Shown here in pieces: positions 45,522-57,108 of a stretch of 64,000 bases of DNA. The position numbers were made by a program, and so were the translations under genes. Positions within the stretch are counted from its first letter, which is position 1. Each line of letters begins with the position of its first letter. The notes beneath the pieces are model-generated. The model worked only from the letters and a program-made list of their open reading frames with translations, was not told the DNA's origin and ran no database searches. The DNA comes from Neospora caninum Liverpool (taxonomy: Eukaryota; Apicomplexa; Conoidasida; Eucoccidiorida; Sarcocystidae), in contig NC_018394.1 in assembly GCF_000208865.1 (NCBI RefSeq), forward strand, positions 2,603,297 through 2,667,296, given 5' to 3'.

Positions 45522-48500
45522 CTAATTCCAAAAGCTGTATAGCGAAGACATATCTGGCTGTTTGTCCAACCAGCCGGTTGGGGAGTTCACGCCGTGAATC
45601 TTCTCAGCCACGTCGCGCACGGTGCACGCATCCTGCAAACCAAAGGACACGGAGAATCGAGACAGACCACAATCATTTTCAAATGCCCACTTTGGAGACC
45701 GTGCTCAACTGACGCGGCAGGGTTCCCACGTCGGGAAACACTGGTCCCTCGAGCCCTTTGACGTCTTTTTTCTTAAGTCGCTCCGCGTCTTATCAGTGAC
45801 CCGACACCCCGCGCTAAAGGCGGACGCGCTCGAGAGTTTCAGCCGCGCCTCTTTCCCCGCGCGGCATCAAGGCACAGAGAGGGTGAGTGAACGAATCCGA
45901 ACAGGCTTCCGTGGGTCTGTCGCCCCCGTGGGAGCTCCGCGGGTGCCAGGCGGCGCCACGAGAGCAAAGCCTAATTGCTTTTGCCAAGCAGCCTCGCTCC
46001 TCGCAACAGGCTTTAACGGGAGGCGACGAATTTGCAGCCGGCGCATACGCGCCAAGACCCGCGGCGCCTCCATAGCGGGTGACGATGGCCTCCCGCTGAG
46101 TCCTCTACAACTACACTTCGATCCTCGCCCGCACATCTGGTATCCGTCACACGGCAGTGAGTGTGATCTGCGCGAATTCGCCGTTGTTCATTCACGGCTT
46201 TCCAGAGTGCACAGTGCCCTGACCTTGACGTCGTGCGTCCGGATGACGGCCACAGCGTCGGCGTTCGCAGCGCACCACGCGACAATCGCTGCGCCTCCCC
46301 ATCGGCGTCGTTCGACGGCGTCTGGCGTCGGGCGAGCTGTCAGTGATGTTTCTCCGACGGCCCAGCCTATGAACCTGTGAAAAAAACACGATACGACGCC
46401 CACCTCGGGCTCCGGAAGCTGTGCGCCAAAACAGTACGCTGCCGGCATTTCACCAATGCACAAAAGCCGTGACTTCACGACTGGGATTGGCAGCTTTGTG
46501 CTGGGGGCCGGCAGAGCTCTCTGTCTTTTTCAACTGTGGTGCATGTGGGAGGCATGCATACGGTAGGGCTGCAGTCGCGAGCACGGCGCTTCAACCCATG
46601 CTGCCTCCAAGCTCATGTGTGGCCAGGCTATATGTGGAACTCAAATGCATTCGGCTTCTCGCTTGGTGCGCACAAACCCGAGCCAAAGGATAGTGACCAC
46701 TGCTGCGTCTGTTGGTGCTCTGCACTTGAGCAGTAACGCAGCAGTAACGCAGCGGCAACACGGGGGTGACGGACGGAGCTAAGCAAAGAAGCCAGCCTGC
46801 TGAATGCACAAAGTCGACGACTCACGCGCACGTTCCAACGCAGTCGAGGCACACAACCTGTCTCTTAACCACTTCCCGTAGGAACCCGTGTGCGTCCACT
46901 ACGTCGCTCATCAGGGACAAGGCTCGCTCCCGTTCATCAGACGCCCTGTAGCTCCCCGCATGCAGCAGCCGGTCGCCACGCGTCCTGTCTTACCTTTTTC
47001 GGGAGAAACCGAGGAGCATGGGAATGCCCGTCGGCAACATCTGCTTGATGCGTTTGACGGCTCGTACCAGTTCGAAGCTCTGCTCGGGATTCTTGGCGAT
47101 CCCCAAGCCGGGATCCACGAGGATCCTCCACCTGTTCCGCACACCACCGTCGGCAAAAACTGCAGCAACTTGGCGCATTTTCCTCACAAAACGCGATTTG
47201 TCCAGGTAGCGGCCTCGTCGGTTAGTGGCGACGGACACGCCAGACACGCACCTTGGAAATTGACTTCGAACGCTCGCCCCGGTAGGGGGTAGCACGCAAG
47301 GCCATTGTGTAAAGGTGTGGTGAAAAGAAGTTGACGGAGGGCACTCTGAATCGTCGCTCTCTCGCCACGGCGGATGCATGTGTAAGGCACTTTGCGTTTG
47401 ATTCTGCCGAGGGTTACATGGAGACCCCGGGGGTTGGGAAACGGAGTCTACAGGTGATTGACGCTCAACGCCGCGTGCGCGGATGTTCATCAAATATACG
47501 TGTCATCGGTACTGCTGTGGCATGTTGACGACATGAAGGCGAACCGACCACCGGTTGTGGATGGTATTATTTTTAACACCGCCCCGCGCCGTCCAGGAAA
47601 GCGCCTCGCCGCTGTCCTCTCGTCTATCTGTACAGTCCTCTCCACAATCCGCTGGGGAAAAAGAATGCTTACCGCCCTACGCCGCATCTCTGAAGAGCCT
47701 CACTCATGTTCGCCAGCCACGAACCGACTTCGCCGACCACGTCCTCATACTCTGCAGCCACAGAGATCATCGAGGGTGGGTCGAGCGAAGCACTGAACCC
47801 GGATCTGCACGAGCTCTGGACGTGGCTTACATACCCTTGCCATATAATCGAACACGCCAAGCTCTCCGATCTCCGTCTCCGATTGAGCAGCGGCAAGTAA
47901 CTCGGGCCGCTGGAGATCGAAAAGCAACACCAACAGCCGTGTCTCCCTCCTCCACACGGACAGACGTCAAACAACCCGTGCGGACCCGTGCATTCGCGCG
48001 CGCTGTGCAACTGTGCAACTCCTACTCTGGTAAGAGTCGAAGGTGTCCGGAGTGCCGCGTTTGTGCATCAGCACGATGGCGGTCGAGTTGTCGACAACGG
48101 ATGCAAGAGGATCTCCGTCAGCTCGCGTCCTACTCTCTCCAGTCTGGTCATTCACCTGCGTGTCGCGACAGGAAACCACACACACACACCACACACACAG
48201 AGGCACTGCAGACGCTTCCATCTCAGCAAACACTCGCTTCCTCTCGCTTTTTCGGCACACCTGATACACCCTCAGGAATCCACTGGGATCGTCTGAACCG
48301 CCACCGCGACTCCACCGCGGAGAAACGTAGACTGGCGGACAACGAGAAGTCGGTTCCGACATGTTCGCGGCGCTCCGACGCCTTGATCCGCATTGGCGCA
48401 TGCAAACGCTGTGTATAGGAAGACTCAAAACAAGAGCCGAGTGGACCGAAAACCGTCCATAGCACAACATCTCGACACCCTAAAGATTCAGCCGCACCTC

Positions 48501-50093
48501 TACCTCTTGTTGTTGCGAGAAACTCCCGCACCTGTCTACATATGCAAACCCCTTAATAAAAATGCCGACATATATATATATATATACATATGTATATACG
48601 GCTGTCTGTGGAATTAGGCCCGTCCTCGTCGGACTTGCTCAGCGCGTAGTGTCTCTGTCTCTCTCTCTGTGCGATCTGCTCGTCAGTCGTACCCAGGCGG
48701 CCCCCGCTGCGACTGCCTCTCTGGCGATTTCGGCCTTCATGGTGTCGACGGAAATGATCACGCGGTTTTTGAGTTGCTCCGCGATTTTTTTGACAACGGG
48801 AAGGACGCGTGCTCTCTCAACCGCGAGGGGAACTCCGCCTGCCTCCCTGAAAGGATTTGTGGCCTCGCCACCAACGTCCACAACGTCCGCACCGTCCTCA
48901 ACCATGGTCTCGGCAGCGGCAACGGCCTCGTCGACGCTGGCCGAAAACTGGTCGGAGAAGGAGTCGGGACTGACGTTCAGAATTCCCATGACTTTCAGGG
49001 GATGTTCCTGGCGAAGGTTCTCCTCCAGGCGGTGCACGCGGAGTAGCTGCCTGCGCTGCGCTTCCGTCAGCCCGTCATCTCCGCCGGCTTTGATTTTCTC
49101 GTCTGCATGTCTCTTGACGTCCTCAATGTATCGGAGTGTATCGACGACACCTGCGTCGCCGCCAAGAGTCCATAGCTGCTCAGTCGTGGCCGCGAAGCAT
49201 CGCCGCGGAATGGCAAGCGAGCCGTCGATTGTGTATCCGTGCACAAATTGAAGCGAGGCTCTCGGTGGTTTCCCCTTTGCGCACAGGTCCGCTCCGTTGG
49301 GGTTTTCGGCGATGCCGGTGTGTGTCTGCGTCGCGTGTGTTTTTGCTTCCTCCGCCGCATTCAACAAACGAATTCGGCGCCGCTCGAGGTTGATGCGGAG
49401 AAGTTCCTTCACAGCGACTCCCTCAACGGGGTGTACATACTCCGGGTCGATGTCGCAGAGAGGAAACAGGACGAAATTCCGCGTCACCATGCGGGGATGC
49501 GGCAAAGTCAGCGGCCACTTTTTGTCTGCAGGGCGCACGGCGTCCGGGTGAATCACACAGGATTTCCCTTCCTTGTCAAAAAAAATCAAATCCAGGTCGA
49601 GGAGTCGAGGCGCGCCGCGGACGTACTTCTTCTGGAGCGCTTCCTTCGAGCCTCCGTTCTGGGGAACAGCGGCGCCGCCCTGTTCCGTCTCCTCTTTGGC
49701 GGGCTCTGAAGACGTCGGCCCGTTCAACAGGCTCTCAACTTCCTCAGGTGCGGGTAAAGCGCGCCCCCCTTTCGCCTCGAGGTCTTTGAGGATTTCCAAA
49801 ACGTTCCACGGGTCGGTAATGTGTGTGCGGAGTTTGAGGACCGCATTGAGGTAAAACGGATGGAAGAGGTCGTGGACGACTCCTTTGGGGCACACGTCGA
49901 AGGCGGGAATGGTCTCGTAGAGGCAAGAAATACCAAGAATGGGTCCGAGACACCGCCGCATCTCGGAGATCGTCTCCTCAATGATGCCGAGTCGGGCTTC
50001 GCCGTGCAGGTTCGAGCCCAAAGCAATGTACGCTGTGGCGTGCTCCGTGCCAAGGTCGTCGTCCATCATCTTCAGGAACTGTGCGTTCGCCAT
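45522..50093 (-). CDS. HPPK-DHPS: Bifunctional HPPK-DHPS (dihydropterin pyrophosphokinase / dihydropteroate synthase)
   Basis: Exons 50093-48693, 48155-48026, 47751-47673, 47182-46994, 46374-46224 and 45632-45522 (TAG), 686 residues from MANAQFLKMM. The N-terminal HPPK domain has YIALGSNLHGEARLG, SCLYETIPAF, YLNAVLKLRT, APRLLDLDLIFFD and LPHPRMVTRNFVLFPL. The DHPS domain has MGILNVSPDSFSDQFSASVD, GADVVDVGGEATNPF, VIISVDTMKAEIAREAV, NDQTGE, AIVLMHKRGTPDTF, ILVDPGLGIAKNPEQSFEL, LLGFSRKRFIG and AVAVIRTHDVK. It makes 7,8-dihydropteroate from hydroxymethyldihydropterin, ATP and p-aminobenzoate, and is the target of sulfonamide drugs. The reading frame is open upstream to ATG 50426, which would add 111 residues rich in Arg, Ser and Pro. 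The acceptor of exon 4 is the weakest junction. Confidence 0.95.
48570..48597. repeat. TA microsatellite in HPPK-DHPS intron 1
   Basis: A TA run followed by CATATGTATATAC, located between exons 50093-48693 and 48155-48026. Confidence 0.9.
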
Positions 50094-53000
50094 TTTCCCC
50101 CGAGGAATCCCGGCAAGATGAGGCGAAACTCTCGATTTTTGACGGACCGAAGGCGGACCTCGACAGGTTGGCAATGCCGTCTGCCGGCTGCAGCTTTTAT
50201 GTGTTCTTCCCGGCACTGTGGAAAAGTGTAGCCCCCTCCCAGGCAAGAAGGAAACCGCAGCTCTCTTGAGAAGGAAGGGCAGACGCCAGAGACACGGAGA
50301 CGCGGCGGAACTTCGCCAAGAAACCGCGGCGGGGAAGCCAAAATTCCGCGGCGGCGAGCACGGAGAAACGACCACAGCAACTCTAGCGTCCAACAGCATA
50401 CCTGGGGGGAAAATGAAGTCGTCCACGTGTCTGAAAACGTGTGGAGATTGCCGAGAGCGCGAAACGAAAACCTTTCAATGCAGCGGAGTTCCCGCTGTGT
50501 CAAGAAGAGATCTACTTTTCAAGGCATCGTACTCTCGAGCCGGTTCAAGCGTCTCGCTGACTCCCTCGACGCAGACACGCCCACCGCGCGTCTGCCGCCT
50601 CGGCACCTTTGCGTCGCTGACGCGAGTCATCCAGTCTAAAGAAACGGGGAGAAAGCATATCGGTGCAAAAGTCCGGACCACAAACGCACGCAAGAGCGAA
50701 AGGAGGTACCATACGTAAAGAAAGCACCATATATACGTTGAGGAAATTTGCGTTAAACCTGTTGGCCTTGTGGGGAGACGAGCAACTCTGCACATGAGCT
50801 CCTCATGCTTCCAGCGACGCAGCAATCGGCAAAGAGCTCGGGAAAGTGTGCCTTTTCCACATAGCTCAGACATGCACGCTTTCTTGATTGAGCGGTAAAG
50901 AACCATTCCGAAAGTGTCTGTTTGTGTTTCGCCCATGAAATTTGGACTTTTGACGTCGTATCAGACAAGCGGCCGCGCGGACGCTGCAGGCTGCAGCCTC
51001 TCCGCGTGTTGATGCGCAAAACCGGCGCGTGTTTCGGAAGGTCGAAAAGCGCGTTGATCCGTACAAACATACTCGCGTACCTCTTTGATAGGTATGTTTA
51101 TGAAAGCACACCCACAAAGGGTTTACATATTTCCATTTACCCACGGGCTAACTGCTTTTAAACGCCCAGAATATGGGGATGGAAGTCCGTCAGGTGTCTC
51201 GTGGCGGGCGGTTCCTTACACTCGACACCGCTACCGCATTCTTGACTACAGTTACACATGCGGCAGGAAGACGAGTACATCTATGGTATTCGGTCGAACA
51301 GCGGGGCCTTGAACAGCGCCGACATCTTCTGGAAGCGCGCACCGTCGGAATCTTTGGTATTTCCACTGTCCTTTAGGGAAAGTTTCCCCAGACTCAGGAA
51401 GCCATCTCGGCGACCTGGGCCTTATATAGGGGAGTACGGCCATCACGCGGGTGACCCCGAAGAGTTGCTGGGAAAAGACAGGCGATCAGCTGGCCAGCAG
51501 AACAGAGGGCGGTTTCTTCACGCACTTGAACTTGAGAAGCAAGCGGAGGTTATATCTCACGGCTTTTTTTTAGTGCGTTATCTTCTACCCTGTCTATACA
51601 CAGTGATTTTCCCGTCGCACGAGTTCGTCATCGTGCGTGCATCTTTTCCAGGGGAGAACCGCATCACCTACGTATCCTCCCTTCGCTGCCTTTCCAGCTT
51701 CGGCGCTCAGAGCGCGAGGCTAGTCTTCCGCGGAATCGAAAAAGGTTTCCGCTCCTTTGTTGCTCTCCGCAGGCGTGGGCTTTGTAACGTTGGCGTGTCT
51801 GATGAGCAAGGAGCAAGCAAGGGGCCCCGGTGTCATGGCGTAACCGTTCGTGCCGTAGTGGCCTCCGCAGTGCAACTTTTCCGGTTTTTCACAGCCGTAC
51901 CTCTGTTTTTTCGGTGCCACGAGCCAGAAACAAACGGACGCTCTAATTCCATCCTCGTTTGTCCTGCTTTGGCGGCAACGGGGAAGAGCCCAGTGGAGTG
52001 CAAGAGCACTTCCTCTTCCATGCGCCAGTATTTCAAACATGCCAAGCGCGTGTATCGCCTAGAAGGGGAGGAGAAGGGTGCAGTTTTCTTTTATCCGTGG
52101 ATCCTAGAACCTTCCGTCTTTTCGGTTTCGTCTCCGATCCTCACTGAGAAACCAGCACAGGCGGCAGCGACGCGTTCACAAAACGCGTCCGGGCGCCGTG
52201 CCTTGTTTTCTCGGGAACCTAAAACCCGTATCCCACCCACACTCTTTCTCGCTGCTGGAACCGCTTTAAAAGAGGGTGAAACCGAAGGAAGGAAACAGGG
52301 AGAAACGGAAGGCGGGATAGGAGGAGACGGCTGCCTCCCTGGGAACGTCTCAGCGAGCACAAATTGAAGCAAGCAGACGCTGTGGAGTATACGGGTAAGG
52401 GGAATTAGGACATGCACTGCGCAGTTCAGGCTCCTTTCTGTTTTTTTAAAAAGGTCCAACGCAGGGAGGATAGATCTTTCATGTCAGCGAATCGGAAGGT
52501 CAGCCTACGGATAGTCGCCGTCTTGATTTGAAGACATCACTGTGGAAGGGTCACCGCATGTGTAGGTCAGTTCTTCCCGGGGACTTTTTCTTGCGAGGAA
52601 ACATCCGAACCGCTATAAACAGGCTCTCTGCTCGGCGCTTTGACATCGGCGAGTTGGGAAGTGGCGACGTCAGTGCGCCCCCGCATGTGAGGCACCAGGA
52701 ACTCGTCTTGGGACGGTTTTTAGTGGTGTGAGGCGCGATTGTTTTCGTGTCGCTGCTTCCGGTAGCCTCGAATGCCGGTGTACAGACAGAGCGGCGCTTC
52801 GCCAGTTCGACGTTTTACCAAGGGTTGTAGGTTCATCTGTCGGCGTCGCTCGACGCCGCCCCTGCTTGGCCGTGGCGTTTCCCCGATGTCTGTACCCCCA
52901 TCCGGTTTTTAGGCTTATGGATTCTCTTCGCTGCACGCTTCTGCGCATTTGTCAGTTTGTTTCGTAGTTGTGTAACTCAGTTATATCTGTTTGTTCGAGC

Positions 53001-53654
53001 GCCTTGGTGGCGCTTTTTCCCCGCTAGAAATCTTCCAACGTGCACCAGAGAGGGCCACAGTCTCTCGACGAAAGGTCGCGTAGCAGTCGGCCCCACTCCA
53101 GTTGGAGGCTTGTGAAGCGCTTGCTCTTCCTTCTGAGGCTGACGAGCGCCTGGGCCAGCATGCGGTAGAAGAAAAGAGTACCTGAGGGCCCTGAGCATCT
53201 CGAATCCTCGTTCGCTGTCTGTTCTCGAGTCCCGTTGGTCTTTTCAAACAAAAAGCCCGCTCGACTGCCTTCCCTGTATATGATCCACGGTCCGTAGCAC
53301 GGGAGTACCGATTAATGTGCCGTTTTGCATCCTGAGAGTCCTCACGAGAAGCGAACCCGAACCTCTTTCTCGTGGCCCCCGGACACGAACTCGCCTCTGC
53401 AGGCGTGTCCTCGTTCAAGCAGGCGGGTAACGGGGCATGCCTTCCCCCGTCTTGGCCCAGCGGCGGTCCCATCCATGTGCCAGTTGATCCGTCGCCTGTC
53501 TCCCTGCCTTTTCGTGTTTTGTATCGACACCGCTGACGTTGGCTGAGGCAACAGGTTTCTTCCTGCACTGACGGTTTCTTGACTCCCCTGGGTTGTCTCC
53601 GCGTCTCGCTCCCCGGTGGCGGACCCTCAACCTTGCGCTGGATCGGCTTCCAAG
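50094..53654. promoter_or_regulatory. Divergent intergenic region (HPPK-DHPS / GalNAc-transferase)
   Basis: This 3.6 kb region contains both promoters and 5' UTRs. The first 333 bp upstream of the HPPK-DHPS ATG are open in frame. A 369-codon plus-strand open frame lies at 51258-52367 and is listed separately with low confidence. Nothing else is supported. Confidence 0.5.
51258..52367 (+). CDS. Doubtful 369-codon open frame
   Basis: An uninterrupted frame of 369 codons, in the first reading using an ATG, in otherwise noncoding sequence. The translation has no recognisable domain. It is rich in Phe, Ser, Arg and Leu, has no clear signal peptide, and contains scattered hydrophobic patches (LVRYLLPCLYTVIFPS, VASAVQLFRFFTAVPLFF). 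A Lys/Glu/Gly repeat-like end (KEGETEGRKQGETEGGIGGD) is the most protein-like part. It could be a real lineage-specific gene, part of the GalNAc-transferase 5' UTR, or chance. I favour chance or UTR. Confidence 0.2.
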   Translation: MRQEDEYIYGIRSNSGALNSADIFWKRAPSESLVFPLSFRESFPRLRKPSRRPGPYIGEYGHHAGDPEELLGKDRRSAGQQNRGRFLHALELEKQAEVISHGFFLVRYLLPCLYTVIFPSHEFVIVRASFPGENRITYVSSLRCLSSFGAQSARLVFRGIEKGFRSFVALRRRGLCNVGVSDEQGASKGPRCHGVTVRAVVASAVQLFRFFTAVPLFFRCHEPETNGRSNSILVCPALAATGKSPVECKSTSSSMRQYFKHAKRVYRLEGEEKGAVFFYPWILEPSVFSVSSPILTEKPAQAAATRSQNASGRRALFSREPKTRIPPTLFLAAGTALKEGETEGRKQGETEGGIGGDGCLPGNVSASTN

Positions 53655-56600
53655 ATGGAGGAACCGTCAGACACCGTCACAGGGAAGAATCGCGATGTGT
53701 GTGGTGCGTTTTCGCGAATCTGCCGTTCCCCATGGCGTCCTGCCTTCTCGCCTCGAGCCCGCAACGGCGCAGCGTCTCCGCCCTACCCAATATCTCGGTG
53801 TGTGTGCGGAGCGCTGTTAACGGCCTTCCTGCTCATTCTTTTCATGATCCTTTTCCTCTACCCCGTTTCACTGAGCCCTGGCGCACAGAATATGCTCTGG
53901 CAGGCGTCTCGAAACACCTTTCCCGGGTGGCTAGCTGGCGCACCAGGTGTACGTCCAGCCGGCGGCGGGGGCTTTCCCGCATCTGCTGACACTCCCGACG
54001 GCGTCATCCGCGCCATAGGCCTCCCACAGATTCAAGACTGGAAGCCGTTGCAGCGGCGAGAAAGACAAATTACACAGCTTGGATTCGAGGGCGGCCGCTA
54101 CGGAGACGCGCCGGCATTCATTGTCGAGCCGGAACTCGTACACGAGGTAAGACCTCCCGCCTGCCACGCAAGGCGCCGAAACGCGCAAGCAGAAACGGGG
54201 CGCGTAACCTTGGAGAAAGAAACTGGGAAAGCCGCGAGAGCGAGGTTACCGTGAACTCCCGTCTTCCCAGCAGAAAGACGTTTTGCTGAGAGGCGAAGGA
54301 AACGAGGGGGAACGAAGGGAGCGAGTCGTCAACCCAGCCACTGTCGACGCCGGTGCCGCAGAGAGACGGCCGGTTTCGAAAACAAGAGAGAGTCGCTGGA
54401 CATAGCACTCTGCACTGTTCCAACCGAATCTCAAGACTGCCTTCAAAACTGGCGTCTGTAGCCTTATGTAGCAAGGAGAATAAAAAAAACACAGAAAGGC
54501 ACGAAGGAAGCGGTACCCGGAACAGGCAAGTCTGGTGCTCCCTTCCTTCGCTTAATTGGAGCTGAGAGGCTCGGCTCAGAGAATGCGAGAGGCAGATCGT
54601 CGCGGCCTGTTCGACTTGGGCGTTGGCTTAGTTTTTCTTTACATGCGCACACTTTGGAGAGGAAACAAGATTGTCTCCACACACTTGAAACGGAGAAACA
54701 GTCGGATGCGGTCCGGTGTTTTTGCAGGTGAATCCTGGAGTGGACGAAGACCACCTCCACGGCCTGGTGGGGATTCTGGATGACGGGACGCTCGCTTGGA
54801 ACCCCAAGCCGATTTTTTTTAAGCTGACGAAAGAGCAGAAACGCATGGCACACAAAGGTAAAGTGCACACGCTAGGCCTCCGTTTTTTTGTGCCGCGGAT
54901 TCTCCTGGAACGTCGCCGAGAGACCTCCGGTAAACGCATGCTTTAAAGCGGCACCGAGCCTTCGAAATGCGGAGTGCCTCCCGTGCTGTGGCAGCGTCGC
55001 GTGATTTCCCATCGGCTGTTCTCCCTTCTCACCTGGCTTCCCCTCCAGGGTTCGCCTTTAACATCTCTGCCACGTGTTTCTTTGTTGCGTCTTTCGCTGT
55101 CTCGGCTCAGGCTACTGCTTCAACACGAAAGTGTCCGATTCCTTGTCGCTCAACCGCTCCGTCCCGGAGTTCGCCTCCAATTACTGCCGCGACCAGCGGC
55201 CTCTCTTCGAGAACATGACGCCTCCAAGCGCTGGACAGCAATGGAAGCAGAGAGAACCCGAGAAAAAACCGCTGTCTCCACAGGCACCCGGCGATGGGAT
55301 CCTCTCACCGACTGCACAGACAGGTGCGGGGTTCAGCGGAAGGCTACGTTCCTGCGGGTTTCTGGCGTCTTTTCCATTCCGTCTCCAGTGTTTCTTGTCC
55401 AGCTCTCGCGCCGACCTCGCCGCCCTTTGCAGTCTCCACGTGCTCTGCTTTCTCCCGACCCTCTCGTTGTCTCGTGCGCCGTCTCGTCTCTCCACGCCTT
55501 CGCCTGTGCACCCGTGTGTTTTGCATGCGCCGGCGAATCGGTTGCGCGCTTGACAGCTTGGCGTCCCGTGGTTCTTCCCGGTCGAATCCGCGCCTCATCC
55601 TCTCTCTTGGATTCGTTTGTGTGCAGAGGGAGGGAAAGCCTCGGCGGCCAGCCCGACAGAAGGCTATCTTCCAGACACCAGCGTGGTTATTGTTTTTCAC
55701 AACGAGAACTTGAGTGTCCTCTTGCGCTCGATCCACTCGGTCTTGAATCGCACGCCCCCAGCCCTGCTGAAGGAGATCATCGTTGTGGACGATTTCTCGG
55801 ACAAACAAACCCATCCGTGGTGAGTCCTGGCTCGGGAATGGGGCGGATCGTTCCCTTCTTTTAGCCGCGTGTAGGTCACCGCGCCGTCCAGGCTCGACGT
55901 CTTTGCGCGGCCCTCGACCGCATGCAGCGAATGGAGGGGTTGGCTCGAGTGGGTATTGCGCTCGCGATGCCCTCGCGAGGAAACTGTTCGGCCTTTCTCC
56001 GCCTTCTTACCGTAGGCTCGGCAAGCAACTCGAGGACTACATTTCCGGCACGTTGCCCAAGACGCGCCTCCTGCGGCTCCTCCAGAGGCGAGGACTGATG
56101 GTGAGCGGTTTTTGAAAGGCGCAAAGGCGTTTTTCTCAGGGGCAACAAAAAAAAAAGCCTGTCCCGCAAGCAGACATGTGCATGCACGACAGCCGGACTC
56201 GTCTGGGGCATCTGAACTGCCAGTGCAGTCCGGTGATTTTCGGGAGGAGCTCGTCGTCGTCGCGTGCGGTCCCAGGTCTCGGCCTCGGGGGATTCCCGGG
56301 CAAGGATTCTGTGTTTCAGAATAATTCCAGTTTCCCTTTCTGCAGCGGGGGAGTCGCAGGAGTCCGCTAGACGGCCGACCCCTGCTCTTTGTTTCGTGTT
56401 TCCTTGCTTTCCTATATACCCCTTCCCTTCCTCCTCGTGTATTTCGATGCCGAAAATCACCCCTCCTTTCCTCTCTCGTTTCCGCCTCTTCCGTCCGGTG
56501 GCAATCACGCTTGTCCGTGTTCAGCTTTCTCTGTCGCGTGTGCGTACACGGCTGCGCCTTCTGGAGCGTGCAGCCGCCAAGTGCGCCTTGCCGTTTTCTC

Positions 56601-57058
56601 CTTTTTGCCGTTTCGTTTGTCAGGGCGCGAGAGCAGCTGGTGCAGCAGCAGCCACGGCACAGACGGTGACCTTCCTCGACAGCCACATCGAGTGCATGCC
56701 CTACTGGCTTCAGCCCTTGCTGTTCCACGTCAAACAGGACTGGCGGCGGATCGCCATGCCTCTCATTGCCACGATCGACGCCGACAACTTCCGCATCAAG
56801 GTACAGCGCGGCAGCATCTCTGGAGCTGCAGAGGCGTTTCTTGTGCATGCCTTTCAGCGTGTGTGTGTATATAGGTAGCGGTGAGCGTGTGTGTGTGTAT
56901 AGATAGCGCGTCCGCGCATGCGGAGGTACGGACTCGTGAGTTTGGTGCCTCTGTGCACTATTCGTCGTGTGCCTTGACGGGAGGGGGTGCCAAGCCCTGT
57001 GCAAGATCCACGCGGATGTCCGTGCGAGCGTTTCTACCCCACTGCATCCGTGCATGCA

Positions 57059-57108
<50 letters not shown>

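Noticed and set aside
49990..50015. tRNA-like GGTTCGAGCCC box
   Set aside because: It lies inside the HPPK coding sequence and no cloverleaf can be formed around it.
52981..53568. 195-codon minus-strand open frame upstream of the GalNAc-transferase
   Set aside because: Arg/Ser/Gln-rich translation with no domain; probably promoter or UTR sequence.
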